Of a stretch of DNA of 64,000 nucleotides, positions 48,061 to 58,474 are shown in pieces. The notes below the pieces were generated by a model. It saw only the letters and a program-made list of their open reading frames with translations. It made no database searches and was not told where the DNA came from. The stretch's first letter is position 1. The number at the start of each line of letters is the position of its first letter. The stretch is from Cocos nucifera (lineage: Eukaryota > Streptophyta > Magnoliopsida > Arecales > Arecaceae): the NCBI GenBank assembly GCA_006176705.1, contig QRFJ01002108.1:1-64000 (forward strand), read 5' to 3'. The position numbers were made by a program, and so were the translations under genes.

Positions 48061-48782
48061 TGTTAGGGATAAACTCCGCTCCCACCGAAGTCCAGTCTAA
48101 TACTTAACCTTATGTGACTAGTAATCACAGAAGAGATTCGATCAAAAATTCTTCCTCCAACAGTCGAACTTCTTTCGGACCCCTCCAGCAGTCGAACTCT
48201 TTCCGGACTCCTCCAGCAATTGAACTCCTTTTAGACTCCTCCAATGATCAAACTCCCCACAATCATCTAGGAAGGTCTCCGCACGAGTCCGATCTCATAC
48301 ATGGCATGAACCGACCCATATTCGAATTATCTTAGAGGAGTCCGAACTCCTCTAGAATTGATACAGCTCAAAGGTCATCACCAACCGACGCCCACCCCTC
48401 TAAACTTTGACTATCAAATCTTAAACGGACTAGCACCTCACGATAATAAATACTATCTTCCATAACAAACTTCATATGGCTCCGAGCAACCCACTACCTG
48501 ATAGCTATCGCTGTTACTATCAGTTTGTTATAGGCTCCATCTATAAAAGGGATCCTCTAGATACATTTTCTCTAGGCTCTCTTCTTCCGCCCAAAAACTC
48601 TACAACTTTCTTGACTGAGCACTTCATTTCTGTTGGCCGAAAAAGCTAACTTGACCACGGAGGATCTTCCCAAAGCCACCACCCCGAACTCTGGATGAGA
48701 CTTATTTTGCAAGTCACCAACGGCGACCTCATCTTCTCCGACTCCAGCACTTCTCCAACGGCGACTAGATTTTGCACCAACA
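48061..48782 (+). repeat. Gypsy-B 3' LTR
   Basis: 722 bp, TGTTAGGGATAAAC...TTTTGCACCAACA. Colinear with the 5' LTR; three 28-bp tandem units at about 48165-48250; TATA box at 48541-48550. Followed by GACCT (48783-48787), the right target duplication. Confidence 0.93.
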
Positions 48783-48787
48783 GACCT
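48783..48787. repeat. Target-site duplication GACCT (right)
   Basis: Exact match to 28901-28905. Confidence 0.85.
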
Positions 48788-49496
48788 AATCCTAATTAAC
48801 TATTAATTAGGTTTGATCAATTTCTTAACTATGTCCATATTTAATCTGAACCTAGGTCTAACCCAGTTAAGGATCTGATCAAAGCTAACCCATTTTTCTT
48901 TAACCCATGTATTATGAAATTATCTTAGGATCTTCAAATTACAAACCTAGATCCTAAATAATTATTTAATTCTCAATTAAGTTCAAGTCTTATGAGTTTA
49001 GGTTTATGAAATCTTAGAACTAGTTTCTGATTTTATTATTTGAAACATTTTCAAATTGTGTTGAATCATATTCAATATATAGTTTTAGATCTGATTTGTT
49101 TCATTATTTAAATCATATTCTAGGATTTCAAATCTATGGTTTTGCAGAAAGTAAGTTCGCGATTTAATGTCTATAAAATAAATATGTCATACTTATACAT
49201 TCTAGATTCAAAACAAAAATTATATATCAACATATGCAATAAGAGGATTAGATCTAAACATAAAACACATCATGTGGATCAGATCATAAATCATTTAAAA
49301 TTAGATTTAAAATTTAAAAATAAATGATAAATTACTTTAGATCTCATCTAACATATTTATGACTTAGGTTTCTTAGATCAGCACATACTAGGACAACCTT
49401 TCCACTATAAGGGATAAACCTTACAACAGGACAACCTTATGGCAGTATGTGCAATCCTAATATTATTTACATCTAATTTAAATGATCTAAAATAGA
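48788..49496 (-). other. Probable continuation of Copia-2 (-), non-coding
   Basis: Contiguous with 28905 before Gypsy-B inserted. AT-rich, no open frame of note, no recognisable LTR. I assign it to the gag-side/leader part of the minus-strand Copia-2 only by position. Contains an imperfect direct repeat aggacaacctt at 49390 and 49429. Confidence 0.4.
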
Positions 49497-49575
49497 CACT
49501 ACTACAAAAAAGAGCTACGATAGTAGTTACACTAAAATAGATACTACTACAAAAAAGAGCTACGATAGTGATTTG
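49487..49575 (+). repeat. Tandem duplication of the CACTA end plus flank
   Basis: ctaaaatagacactactaca...agctacgatagt is repeated about 45 bp later as ctaaaatagatactactaca...agctacgatagt. The duplicated unit includes about ten bases before CACTA. Confidence 0.8.
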
Positions 49576-49905
49576 TAACTACTGCCGTAGCCTAAAAAAC
49601 CGCTGCCATAGGCTATGGCAGTGATTTTCTAACCGCTGCTACTACAGCCATCACCATAGCTCTATGACAGTGATTGTTACAGCAATTATTAGAACCACTG
49701 CCATAGATAGTCTATTGCAACGGTTTATAAACTGCTGCAAAAGATCGATCTATCGTAGCGATTATGTAATCGCTGCTATAGAAATCCTATGGCAGCGGTT
49801 ACATAACCGCTGCCATAGATCTAGTATAGCAGTTGGCATCGAACCTATAGCAGTGATTGACAGGGATATGGCAGCGGTTATAAAATCACTGTCGTAGATC
49901 TTGAA
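49563..49905. repeat. CACTA subterminal palindromic repeats, left cluster
   Basis: About ten units, each made of (c/t)tatggcagcggtta-xx-taaccgctgccatag or half of it, spaced 30-45 bp. In En/Spm elements such subterminal motifs bind the element's own regulatory protein. Confidence 0.8.
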
Positions 49906-50065
49906 TAATTAAAAAAATAAAATTTTTATTTTTTATATATTTTATCTGATAAATATAAATATATAACATAAGAAAATATAATAAATATAAAAATTATTCT
50001 AAAATGCTAAAATTTTATTATTGAATAAAATTTATTATAATATTTTTCAAAAAAAATAAAATACA

Positions 50066-51763
50066 TCAAAAGTCTCCTAAATCTATATCGTCATCGTCGT
50101 CGGGAGCTGGAGCCGAAGTTGGAGCTGGAGCTGGAGCCGGAGCCGGAGCTAAAGCTGAAATATGGGCCAACATATCCTCAAAGCCTGTGACTCCAAAATG
50201 CATGCTGAGCATCGATATCATGTTTCTCACGATGTCCTCCAGATGATATGCGCACTCCTCAGCCCGATCTACCCACATCGCAGCATAATCTGCCCGTGCC
50301 AATGCCTTTTCAAGCTCCTCCTACTGACAATACTAGAAGTCTGTGAGAAGATGCTCACCTCGAACCAGTAGCTCATCGACATGTGTCCAAACCTACATCG
50401 GATCCTCCCAGAGTGCTTAGGCCCCAAGACCTGAGATAGATGGTCATAGGGTGCAAAAGTATCCGGGCCCTCACTTGCGAGCGCATCTAACCGATCTTAT
50501 AATTATAAATTAAAATAAAATTTTATAAGAAATACTATAATACTAATTATATATGCTAATATATTTAATACTTACAAAAATACGCTCGATCACGACGTTC
50601 ATCAGCCTACCCATCTTGTTCATGCGGCTGGATCGGAAGATCTCGCTATGGCTGAACATCACTCCATTTCTCATCAGCTATAACAAAGAACAAATTTATC
50701 AGAAAGATGATAAAACATATAAATTTAATTTATTTAGTAAGATTTAGAATTAATTACCTCTCTATGCAAATGACTGGCCATAAACTCGTAGCCTAGAGTG
50801 TGCGTATACTCCTAGGTTGCACGGTTCTAACAGGAGGTAGCCTAATAAATATTCAAATAAATAATAAATATTTAAATAAAATATTTAAATAAAACTTTAA
50901 GCATATTGAAAATTCAAAAGTTAGAAATTTTATCTCGAACTCCTAACTCCTCCAGTGTCTAACCATCCTCTCCCACTGACTTGGAGGACAGTCCTGTATC
51001 CAGGGAACAAGCTCCTCCGGAGTGTCTCATTGGTGCTCGAGCCATCCTCTGTGGAGCTTGACCTTGTAACCCTGATATAACTCTCCGATCTTCTTCAGTC
51101 AAATATCTCAAGCCCTCTTGTGATCGAAAAAGTCATACCACCTCTGCACAAATTTATCAAAAATTAGTTATAAAATTATTCTAATAAAATATATATAGTG
51201 TAAACATATAAAATAGATAAATATAACTAAAATATATGTACTTATCCATATCTCCTCCCATACCCGATCCCTGATGGCAGCATCCATCAAACACCAATCT
51301 CTGAGCTCTACGGGAATGATGTCGGACTGCCTCATAAGCACTCCAAAAAAGGAATGCATCTCCCACGTGGTCTCTCCTACCGGCATCCCCTCCACATCAT
51401 ACTACACCATCACCTGATGCTGGCGGTCCACATATGTGCCATACGTGTGGAACCGCAAAATATCTAGTTGAATGATGCACCTACAATGCAAATATGTTAT
51501 GCAAATATATAAGTATATAAATACTATATAAAAATAAAGTTGTGTTAATATAATAAAAACATACACTCAGATGTCTGCGATGGTAGAGGCTCAGCTGTCG
51601 ATGGAGTAAATACCATCGGTGGAGTAGATGCTGGTGGTGAAGATCTCTGAGCAGCCGATGTCGAGGTGGATGGAGTATGCTATGACTGCTCCTCGAATGC
51701 TGAACTACACGTAATCCACTGAGAGGCAGGGGTGAAAGCTAGATGGTGTTTCGGTGCCATCAT
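50066..51763 (-). pseudogene. Ptta/En/Spm 'Transposase_24'-like protein gene relic
   Basis: Read right to left from a double ATG at 51763 (MMAPKHHLAFTPASQWITC), just after an acceptor-like 'aacgttgcag'. A Ser/Pro/Thr-rich stretch follows (51700-51580). Then LDILRFHTYGTYVDRQHQV (51460), VGETTWEMHSFFGVL (51380), RDWCLMDAAIRDRVWEEIW (51300-51245), KVKLHRGWLEH (51060), a PPSQWERMVRHW segment (50975), YTHTLGYEFMASHLH (50800-50750), and a C-terminus with (AP)n and DDDDDIDLGDF ending at 50066. Introns of 80-120 bp seem to lie between blocks. Domain order fits the PF03004 plant transposase family; several stops. Confidence 0.65.
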
Positions 51764-51829
51764 GACCTGCAACGTTAATGAATATTAATCAATATAACAT
51801 CGTGACATATCAAATTTTATTCGCTCAAA

Positions 51830-52345
51830 AGTCGAGCTGGCTCTATGCCTGAGACAGCCAGCTCCATGCTTGAGACATCCGACTAGGGTCCTCTCCCAGT
51901 CGGCTCAATCACGGTCTGAGCTGGCTCGACTACGTATCCAAGCCAGCTTGGCTGTGTGCCATCCCCTCGATCACTCCCTCTCTCCCTCCTCGATCTCTCT
52001 CATCGATGACGGCGGCAAAGTCGAACCCCTTCCTTCGAGCTTTTCCATCCCTCGATCTTTCTTTCTCCCTCTCTCGATCTTCCTCATCGGCAAGGCCGGA
52101 CCCCATCCCTCTCTCTCTCACTCTCTCGATCTCCCTCATCGATAAGGTCGGACCCCATCACTCCTAGTGATGCCGGTGAGATCGGACCCCCTCCCTCCCT
52201 CTCTCGCTCTCTTGATCTCCCACTCTCCCTCTCTCGATCTCCCTCATTGGTGAGGTCGGAACCCCTCCCTCCTAATGATGACGGCGAGGTCGGACCCCCT
52301 CCCTCCCAATGATGGCAGCGAGGCCGAATCCCTCCCTTCCTCTCT
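51830..52345. repeat. GGCTC repeats and C-rich minisatellite
   Basis: 51830-51960 holds gagctggctc / agccagctc words like those at 10690-11050. From 51960 to 52345 the plus strand is pyrimidine-rich with a loose unit of 45-60 bp: ctctcgatctccctcatcg..aggtcggaccccctccctcc, seen about six times. No gene. Confidence 0.7.
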
Positions 52346-52739
52346 CAAGTACATATCCATTGGGTATTCAGATTTAGATCCGATATCAGTAATTAAAATT
52401 GGATTCGGATCTGAATATCTAGGTTCCAATCTAAATCCAATCCATTAACAAATCTAGTCCACAACCATCGATATGGCACGATCCAAGGCTACCGCCACGG
52501 CACGACCCAAAAACTATAGCATGCAGATAATTATAATATTTATAATAAATATTTATAATATTTATTATAAATATTTTATAAATTATTAAAATATACATGA
52601 TTAATAAATAATACTATAAAATTAAAAAAAAAATTATTCGTATGGCTATAAAGAGCGGGTCGCATCAAAAGTTTTGAGGGTCGTCGGCGATGATGCTAGA
52701 GGAGGACGACGGTACTAGAGGTAACCTGTGAAACAAAAG
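52346..52739. other. AT-rich spacer
   Basis: No gene. Includes inverted words around 52360-52430 (attcagatttagatccgatat / attcggatctgaatatc) and an AT tract at 52530-52640. Confidence 0.4.
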
Positions 52740-53385
52740 CAAGATAGTGAGATAGAGAAAAGAGAAAAAAAAAAGAGAGAGAGCAGGGATAACTGGGGAT
52801 GGGGGGCTAGGGGGAGGGGGCACAATGATGAGGAGGCCAAAGGAGGCTTCGCACTCGATCAGGGAGGGTCAGAATGGTGGTGGAAGGGTTTCGTGGGGCC
52901 GAAGGAGGGTCAGATGGGGTTCGTCGAAGGGGGGTTTGCTAGGAACCGAGGGAGGGTCGGATGGAGGGTGGGAGCGGGGTGGGGGTTTCGTAGGGGCCGA
53001 GCGAGGGTGAATGGGGGTTCATCGGAGGAGGGGTTCGTAGGGGATCAAGGGAGGGTCAGATGGGGCTCACCGGGGGGGGTTTCGTTGGGGACCTAGGGAG
53101 GGTTTGGATGGAGGGGTGGGGGGTCCGGGTGGAGGGTGGCAGGTGGTGGCAAGGACAGCCAAGGATGGGGGGCTGGAGAGAAGGAGGGGGAAGGAGGGGG
53201 CGGCGTCGGCCAACGGGGAAGGAGGGGTGATGTCGGTCGTGGGGGAGGAGGGGCGACGCTGGTTTGGGGGAGGAAGGGCGACGTCGGTCAAGGAGGGAGG
53301 AGGGGCAACACCGGTCAGGGGGGAGGAGCCTCACTGGTGATAAAGAGGAGGGAGAGAGAGAGCGAGAGAGATTGAGCGCGCATGG
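52740..53385. repeat. G-rich minisatellites
   Basis: 52860-53130: about six units of 46-51 bp starting ggagggtcagatggggttcg. 53180-53335: about five units of ~33 bp of the type ggaggggcgacgtcggtcgtgggg. The plus strand carries many runs of four or more G. Open frames here (up to 122 codons, Gly/Arg-rich or, reversed, Pro-rich) are repeat translation. Confidence 0.75.
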
Positions 53386-53404
53386 GAGAGAAAAAAAAAT
53401 TGAG

Positions 53405-53545
53405 AATTTTTAACCTAACCTATGGCAGCGATTATCGAACCGCTGCCATAGATCTATAGAAGCGGTTATCGAACCGCTGCCATAGATCCCGATCTATAGC
53501 AGTGATTTTTGATAACCACTGCCATAGGTGAAAAATAATTTTTCT
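53405..53545. repeat. CACTA subterminal repeats, right cluster
   Basis: Three palindromic units ctatggcagcg.ttatcgaaccgctgccatag and variants. Marks the inner side of the other CACTA end. Confidence 0.75.
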
Positions 53546-53639
53546 CTTATTTTTTTTCTAAATATTATATAATTTTAAAATTTAATAATTCATCTTCATG
53601 ATTCATTATCTAAATAATTATCATTAGAGTATCGTCGCA

Positions 53640-54337
53640 AAAGGTCACCTCGATCCGATGGCCCTAGCTTCATCAATCAAAAAAATTTGATTTTCACAAT
53701 CACGAACGATGATGCAATGATCTGATAGATGGAGAACTTTGATGGGTCTAAAAATCTATAACGATGATATTGATGATATTTGTAGCATACTATCAATATT
53801 TTACTTCAATCGAATATCGTTATCGTGGTCAATTTAGTACGGAATGATTTCGACCATTAAATTAGAAACAAGCAATCAAAGGATTAAACGGCATTCGATT
53901 ATGAGATTATTTTTTAGTTAAATAATTTTTATTATAATTTTAAATATTTTATATGGCGATGATAGTAAAATTTAAATCATTTTCGTATAAACTATTCATG
54001 TTAAGCAGATATTGCAAAAGCACGAGCAAAACAACCAGTGAAATTTCAAAATGATTATCAGGAGATGTATAGTTTTAGATCTTTCTTCATCTCACGAGTT
54101 AAATTTTATAATCACCCCCATAAAAAATTATTAAAGTAGTAGCCAAGATCATTTATAAAAAAAATTATCTCATAATCAGACACCGTTTGGTCCTTTGATC
54201 AATCGTTTATCATTTAACGATCGAAACTAACCTATACTAAATTGATCAAGATAATGATATCCGATTGAAGTAAAACTTTGATAGTATGCTACAAACATCA
54301 TCGAGATCATCATTGTAGGTTTTTGGATCCATCGAAG
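53640..54337. repeat. Large inverted repeat, right arm cut by Copia-1
   Basis: Left arm 53740-53930 and right arm about 54150-54337 are inverted copies: tagcatactatcaatattttacttcaatcg (53781) against cgattgaagtaaaactttgatagtatgcta (54251-54281), and cattcgattatgagat (53891) against atctcataatcagacac. The right arm stops at 'ggatccatcgaag', where the left arm continues with the antisense of 'tctccatct'. It may be the true outer part of the CACTA element or a separate foldback repeat. Confidence 0.75.
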
Positions 54338-56676
54338 TGAAGGGAAATCCTGATTTCCCGGTCCAGGTTCGTCCAGATCTGATTAGATCAAGAGATATAT
54401 TTCAAAAATTTTTCTCTTGATCATAATCAGATCTTGATATGTTTCAGATCTGATTCTTATTATTTTAATAAATAAAATAAAAGAAGATAAATTAAATCAA
54501 ATTCAATCTACCTGATTTGGGTAATCCTATTACCCTGTAGATGATCCTGATTGCAGCGGAAGGTTCTGGATCTTAGCCACGCAAGCGCCTGGCCTCTACC
54601 GGTATCCACTCGGGTTGGATCTAGAGATCCTCTTCTTCTCTATCACATCTCCAAAAATTAGATCTGGATCTAATTCTGGAGGATCTTCAAAACTCTTTCG
54701 AAGATCTGCAGTTGTCCTTTGCAGCAGCGCAGCCTTCTAGCTTTCTGATCGCCTTTCTCTTCATCTGGAATTCGCACCAACTTGGAGTCCAAAACTCCTT
54801 TTGGGACATGGAGAGGAGAGGGAGAAGATGGACTATGGCATGGAGGAAGGAGAGGAGAGGCAGCCTTGGATGGCATGGAAATCCTTTCAATAAGACTTTG
54901 ACTTCACTTAGGATTAGGGTTGGGCGCAGGGTCTTATTTATAGACCTATGCGTGATCCAACTCCTCTTCTTCTCAACCAATCACAATCCTTTGTGAAATC
55001 AGATCTAAATCTAATTGGTGGTTGAAAATAGAGTCCCCTGGATTCCTCCTTAGATGCCTTAGAGGGTGCCCTAAGACCAGTCAAACTTGGATTCTTAGGT
55101 AGAACTCTAATTGGAATCCAAAAAGGGAGGATGGAGTCCCTTGTCCAACAAGGACTCCTAGGCGCCTCCTAGCTTGGGCACATGCCACCTAGGGTGGCGT
55201 GCGCCCTCCTCCTTGCCAGGTTCTGGCAGGAGGACAAGCCCCCACCAGCTCTCCAATAGGTGTGCATGACATGTGGTCAGAAGTCAAAGTATCAATGGTC
55301 AATATTTGACCAGTCAAAGGTCAGACTTTTGACCAAAGTCAAAGAACAAGAAATGGCAGGTGACCAAAAATGGTAGGTATTGTCTTACAAAATAAGACAA
55401 CCTTATTCTGACTTGGACAACCTCCTAGTCAGACCATAGTGAAGGACCTCTGATTGAGCACAAACTCCTTTGGCTCAAGTCAGGATAACTTAATTTATGA
55501 TAGCAAAAGAAGAACGTTAGGTTCAATCGAGTGCTAGCACGATTTTCCTTGAACCTAATTGAATCTCATTCAGATCAATTGAACTGGATCAGTTCAATTG
55601 ATGATCACCAGATTCAAACCCTTATTTGTGTGACCCAGTTAGGTTCAAGTTCTGTATGGTAATGGGATATGTCATGATCTCTATCATCGACATCATCGAA
55701 ACTCCTTTCGATGGATCAGAACTCTTTTGATTCGAACAGCTAGAATGATCGATCATCTAAATCATTCTAATTGCTCCCAAAATCCACCAGTGACACCTAG
55801 CAGTATATGGTGGCAACCCATCAGAGCTGAATGTGAACCTCTTCATGCAGCTACCTGTGTGATTAAGTTCTTCTATCTTGAGCCTCGATCAGATTAGGGT
55901 TTAAGGTGAACTCGTCAAACCCTAGTCTCTATCATATGATGTAATCATTCGATTCAAGTCCGATGTGAAAATCTAAATAGAAACTCTTTCTATTATTTCA
56001 CTCTGCCATGGCCATGGGTCTTCTGGACTTGATTCTCATGATCATCATAGGGCTACTCCTCTACCACCGAGGTAGATAGATTCCATCTTGATGCAATCCA
56101 GTTCCTACAATGAACATGCTATAGCCAACATACACCTCAGGGTTCCATATGGCTAGGAGATCGAGTAATGGTGTAGTCAAACTATAACACCCTCAAGGTG
56201 AACTGCCGATGCACCTCAGGTCAAAGAACCAGACACACTACTGCAGCATCGAGTCAGTCATTGACGAGAAGGTAGACTCCCTAATGACTACTCGAGGTGG
56301 TCACGCTCAGTGCCCTCGTTCTCTAACGAGTACCTATACTCTCGCTCCGGTGTCTCCACACCGTAGACTCAAGACTCATCTACTAAAGAGAAGCGATTGT
56401 ACACCAATCTTCCGAATCAATCACCATCCTCGTGATGATCCTATGGTCGGGAGCATTTTATGAGTTAATAATGATTATTCATGTCTTAAATTTTCAACTC
56501 TTGAAAATATGAATTATCATTACCATTAACTCAAAGGATGTATCACAGACACTAAATACACATATGTGATAGAAAATAACCCATTTTATTGATTATAGTC
56601 AAAATTATAATTTTGCCCCTAGAAGTGTATTACAAGTGTCAGCCAATTCTGGCTTCTAGGGCACATATATCTAACA
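54338..56676 (-). repeat. Copia-1 LTR, copy A
   Basis: 2339 bp; plus strand TGAAGGGAAATCC...TATATCTAACA. TATA block reversed at 54931-54946. Very similar to copy B, which is 56 bp shorter. Confidence 0.9.
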
Positions 56677-56690
56677 ATCTCCCACTTGTC

Positions 56691-57407
56691 CTAAAGCCAA
56701 TTGGCTACAAGTCTAAGTTCCATCTTCTCAAGATGGGCTTCGATCTTCTGCTGGCCCAATGACTGTGTAAGCGGGTCTGCCACATTGTCTGTGGAGTCGA
56801 CTCTCTTGACCTCGACGTAATCCTTCTCGAGGTAATCGCGGATGAGGTGGTATCGCCGCTCAATGTGCTTGGATTTCTGGTGAGACCTCAACTCCTTAGC
56901 AAGGGCTATGGCACCATTGTTGTTGCAGTATAGAGAAATGGCATCTGATGGCATTACTCCAATTTCTATAACAAACTTCTTGTACTAGAATGTTTCCTTC
57001 GCAGCCTCTGATGCAGCGATATTTTCTGCTTTTATGGTGGAATCTACTATCATGGTTTGCTTGGAACTCTTCCAGTTGACAGCACCACCATTGCACACAA
57101 ATAGACTCCCAGATGTCGACTTTCGATCATCTACATCGGACATGAAATCTGAGTCTGTGTATCCCTGGACTTGGAGTTCTCCATTACCAAAGACCAACAT
57201 CATATCCTTAGTTCTTCTCAAGTACTTAAGGATACATTTTACAGAAGTCCAGTGTTCTTCATCTAGATTTGACTGATATCTGCTTGTGACACTCATAGCA
57301 TGGGCTATATCAGGTCGTGTACATAGCATGGCATACATGAGGCTCCCTATTGCAGAAGCATAAGGGATCTTGCTCATGCATTCTATTTCCTCAGGTGTGC
57401 TAGGGCA
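56691..57407 (-). pseudogene. Copia-1 copy A RNase H relic
   Basis: Ends LVANWL with the stop at 56691. Shows SRYQSNLDEEHWTSVKCIL, YTDSDFMSDVDDRKS, DSTIKAENIAASEAAKE and YCNNNGAIALAKELRS; the catalytic Asp of the YCDN block is Asn. A Trp codon became a stop (TAG) just after KETF. Interrupted by N at 57408. Shares DPLTQS and KMEL with the relic at 1-1269. Confidence 0.85.
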
Positions 57408-58407
57408 NNNNNNNNNNNNNNNNNNNNNNNNNNNNNNNNNNNNNNNNNNNNNNNNNNNNNNNNNNNNNNNNNNNNNNNNNNNNNNNNNNNNNNNNNNNNN
57501 NNNNNNNNNNNNNNNNNNNNNNNNNNNNNNNNNNNNNNNNNNNNNNNNNNNNNNNNNNNNNNNNNNNNNNNNNNNNNNNNNNNNNNNNNNNNNNNNNNNN
57601 NNNNNNNNNNNNNNNNNNNNNNNNNNNNNNNNNNNNNNNNNNNNNNNNNNNNNNNNNNNNNNNNNNNNNNNNNNNNNNNNNNNNNNNNNNNNNNNNNNNN
57701 NNNNNNNNNNNNNNNNNNNNNNNNNNNNNNNNNNNNNNNNNNNNNNNNNNNNNNNNNNNNNNNNNNNNNNNNNNNNNNNNNNNNNNNNNNNNNNNNNNNN
57801 NNNNNNNNNNNNNNNNNNNNNNNNNNNNNNNNNNNNNNNNNNNNNNNNNNNNNNNNNNNNNNNNNNNNNNNNNNNNNNNNNNNNNNNNNNNNNNNNNNNN
57901 NNNNNNNNNNNNNNNNNNNNNNNNNNNNNNNNNNNNNNNNNNNNNNNNNNNNNNNNNNNNNNNNNNNNNNNNNNNNNNNNNNNNNNNNNNNNNNNNNNNN
58001 NNNNNNNNNNNNNNNNNNNNNNNNNNNNNNNNNNNNNNNNNNNNNNNNNNNNNNNNNNNNNNNNNNNNNNNNNNNNNNNNNNNNNNNNNNNNNNNNNNNN
58101 NNNNNNNNNNNNNNNNNNNNNNNNNNNNNNNNNNNNNNNNNNNNNNNNNNNNNNNNNNNNNNNNNNNNNNNNNNNNNNNNNNNNNNNNNNNNNNNNNNNN
58201 NNNNNNNNNNNNNNNNNNNNNNNNNNNNNNNNNNNNNNNNNNNNNNNNNNNNNNNNNNNNNNNNNNNNNNNNNNNNNNNNNNNNNNNNNNNNNNNNNNNN
58301 NNNNNNNNNNNNNNNNNNNNNNNNNNNNNNNNNNNNNNNNNNNNNNNNNNNNNNNNNNNNNNNNNNNNNNNNNNNNNNNNNNNNNNNNNNNNNNNNNNNN
58401 NNNNNNN
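57408..58407. other. Assembly gap, exactly 1000 N
   Basis: A round-number gap, so its size is probably arbitrary. Any frame across it is artificial. Confidence 0.99.
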
Positions 58408-58474
58408 TAAAACTTTGATAGTATGCTACAAACATCATCAAAATCATTATTATAGATTTTTGGATCCATCGAAG
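58408..58474. repeat. Second copy of the Copia-1 left flank
   Basis: taaaactttgatagtatgct...ggatccatcgaag, matching 54270-54337 with about five transitions; it continues into a Copia-1 LTR at exactly the same base. Confidence 0.9.

Larger units (their letters stand above)
28906..48782 (+). mobile_element. Gypsy-B, nearly complete Tat-type Ty3/gypsy
   Basis: 19.9 kb including a 7.8-kb nested element (31448-39221), so about 12.1 kb by itself. Order: 5' LTR, gag, protease, RT, RNase H, second RNase H, integrase, tandem array, antisense gene, polypurine tract, 3' LTR. The second RNase H after the pol RNase H and the antisense gene before the 3' LTR are established marks of the Tat lineage (RIRE2/Grande/Ogre relatives). 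Perfect GACCT target duplication on both sides. Stops in every domain show it is not autonomous now. Confidence 0.93.
49497..53545 (-). mobile_element. CACTA (En/Spm)-type element, right terminus not found
   Basis: Left end CACTACTACAAAAAAGAGCT at 49497 is a classic CACTA terminus. It is followed by about ten subterminal palindromic units of ctatggcagcggtt...aaccgctgccatag (49563-49905), a minus-strand Ptta/En/Spm-like gene, and a second cluster of the same units at 53405-53545. No ...GTAGTG terminus is visible on the right. No TNPD-type transposase was recognised, so the copy is presumably non-autonomous. Confidence 0.75.
54338..57407 (-). mobile_element. Copia-1 copy A (-), cut by assembly gap
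   Basis: Minus-strand Copia-1: 3' LTR 54338-56676, polypurine tract (56679-56690 reversed, gacaagtgggag), RNase H to the gap. Inserted in the right arm of the inverted repeat. Confidence 0.88.

Noticed and set aside
19269..48782. Gypsy-A and Gypsy-B considered as a segmental duplication
   Set aside because: Gypsy-B has its own GACCT target duplication inside Copia-2, and LTR lengths and internal repeats differ, so they are separate insertions.
50066..50302. (AP)n-DDDDD frame considered as a host arabinogalactan or signalling protein
   Set aside because: It is the C-terminus of the En/Spm-type gene, within CACTA repeats, and shows no signal peptide.
52728..53375. Several 60-120-codon Gly/Arg-rich or Pro-rich frames on both strands
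   Set aside because: Translation of G-rich minisatellites; all frames are open there for compositional reasons.
56985..58469. A 494-codon minus-strand frame (and a 346-codon and a 354-codon frame) across the gap
   Set aside because: They run through 1000 N. Only the part right after 56985 up to 57407 is sequence (RNase H relic).
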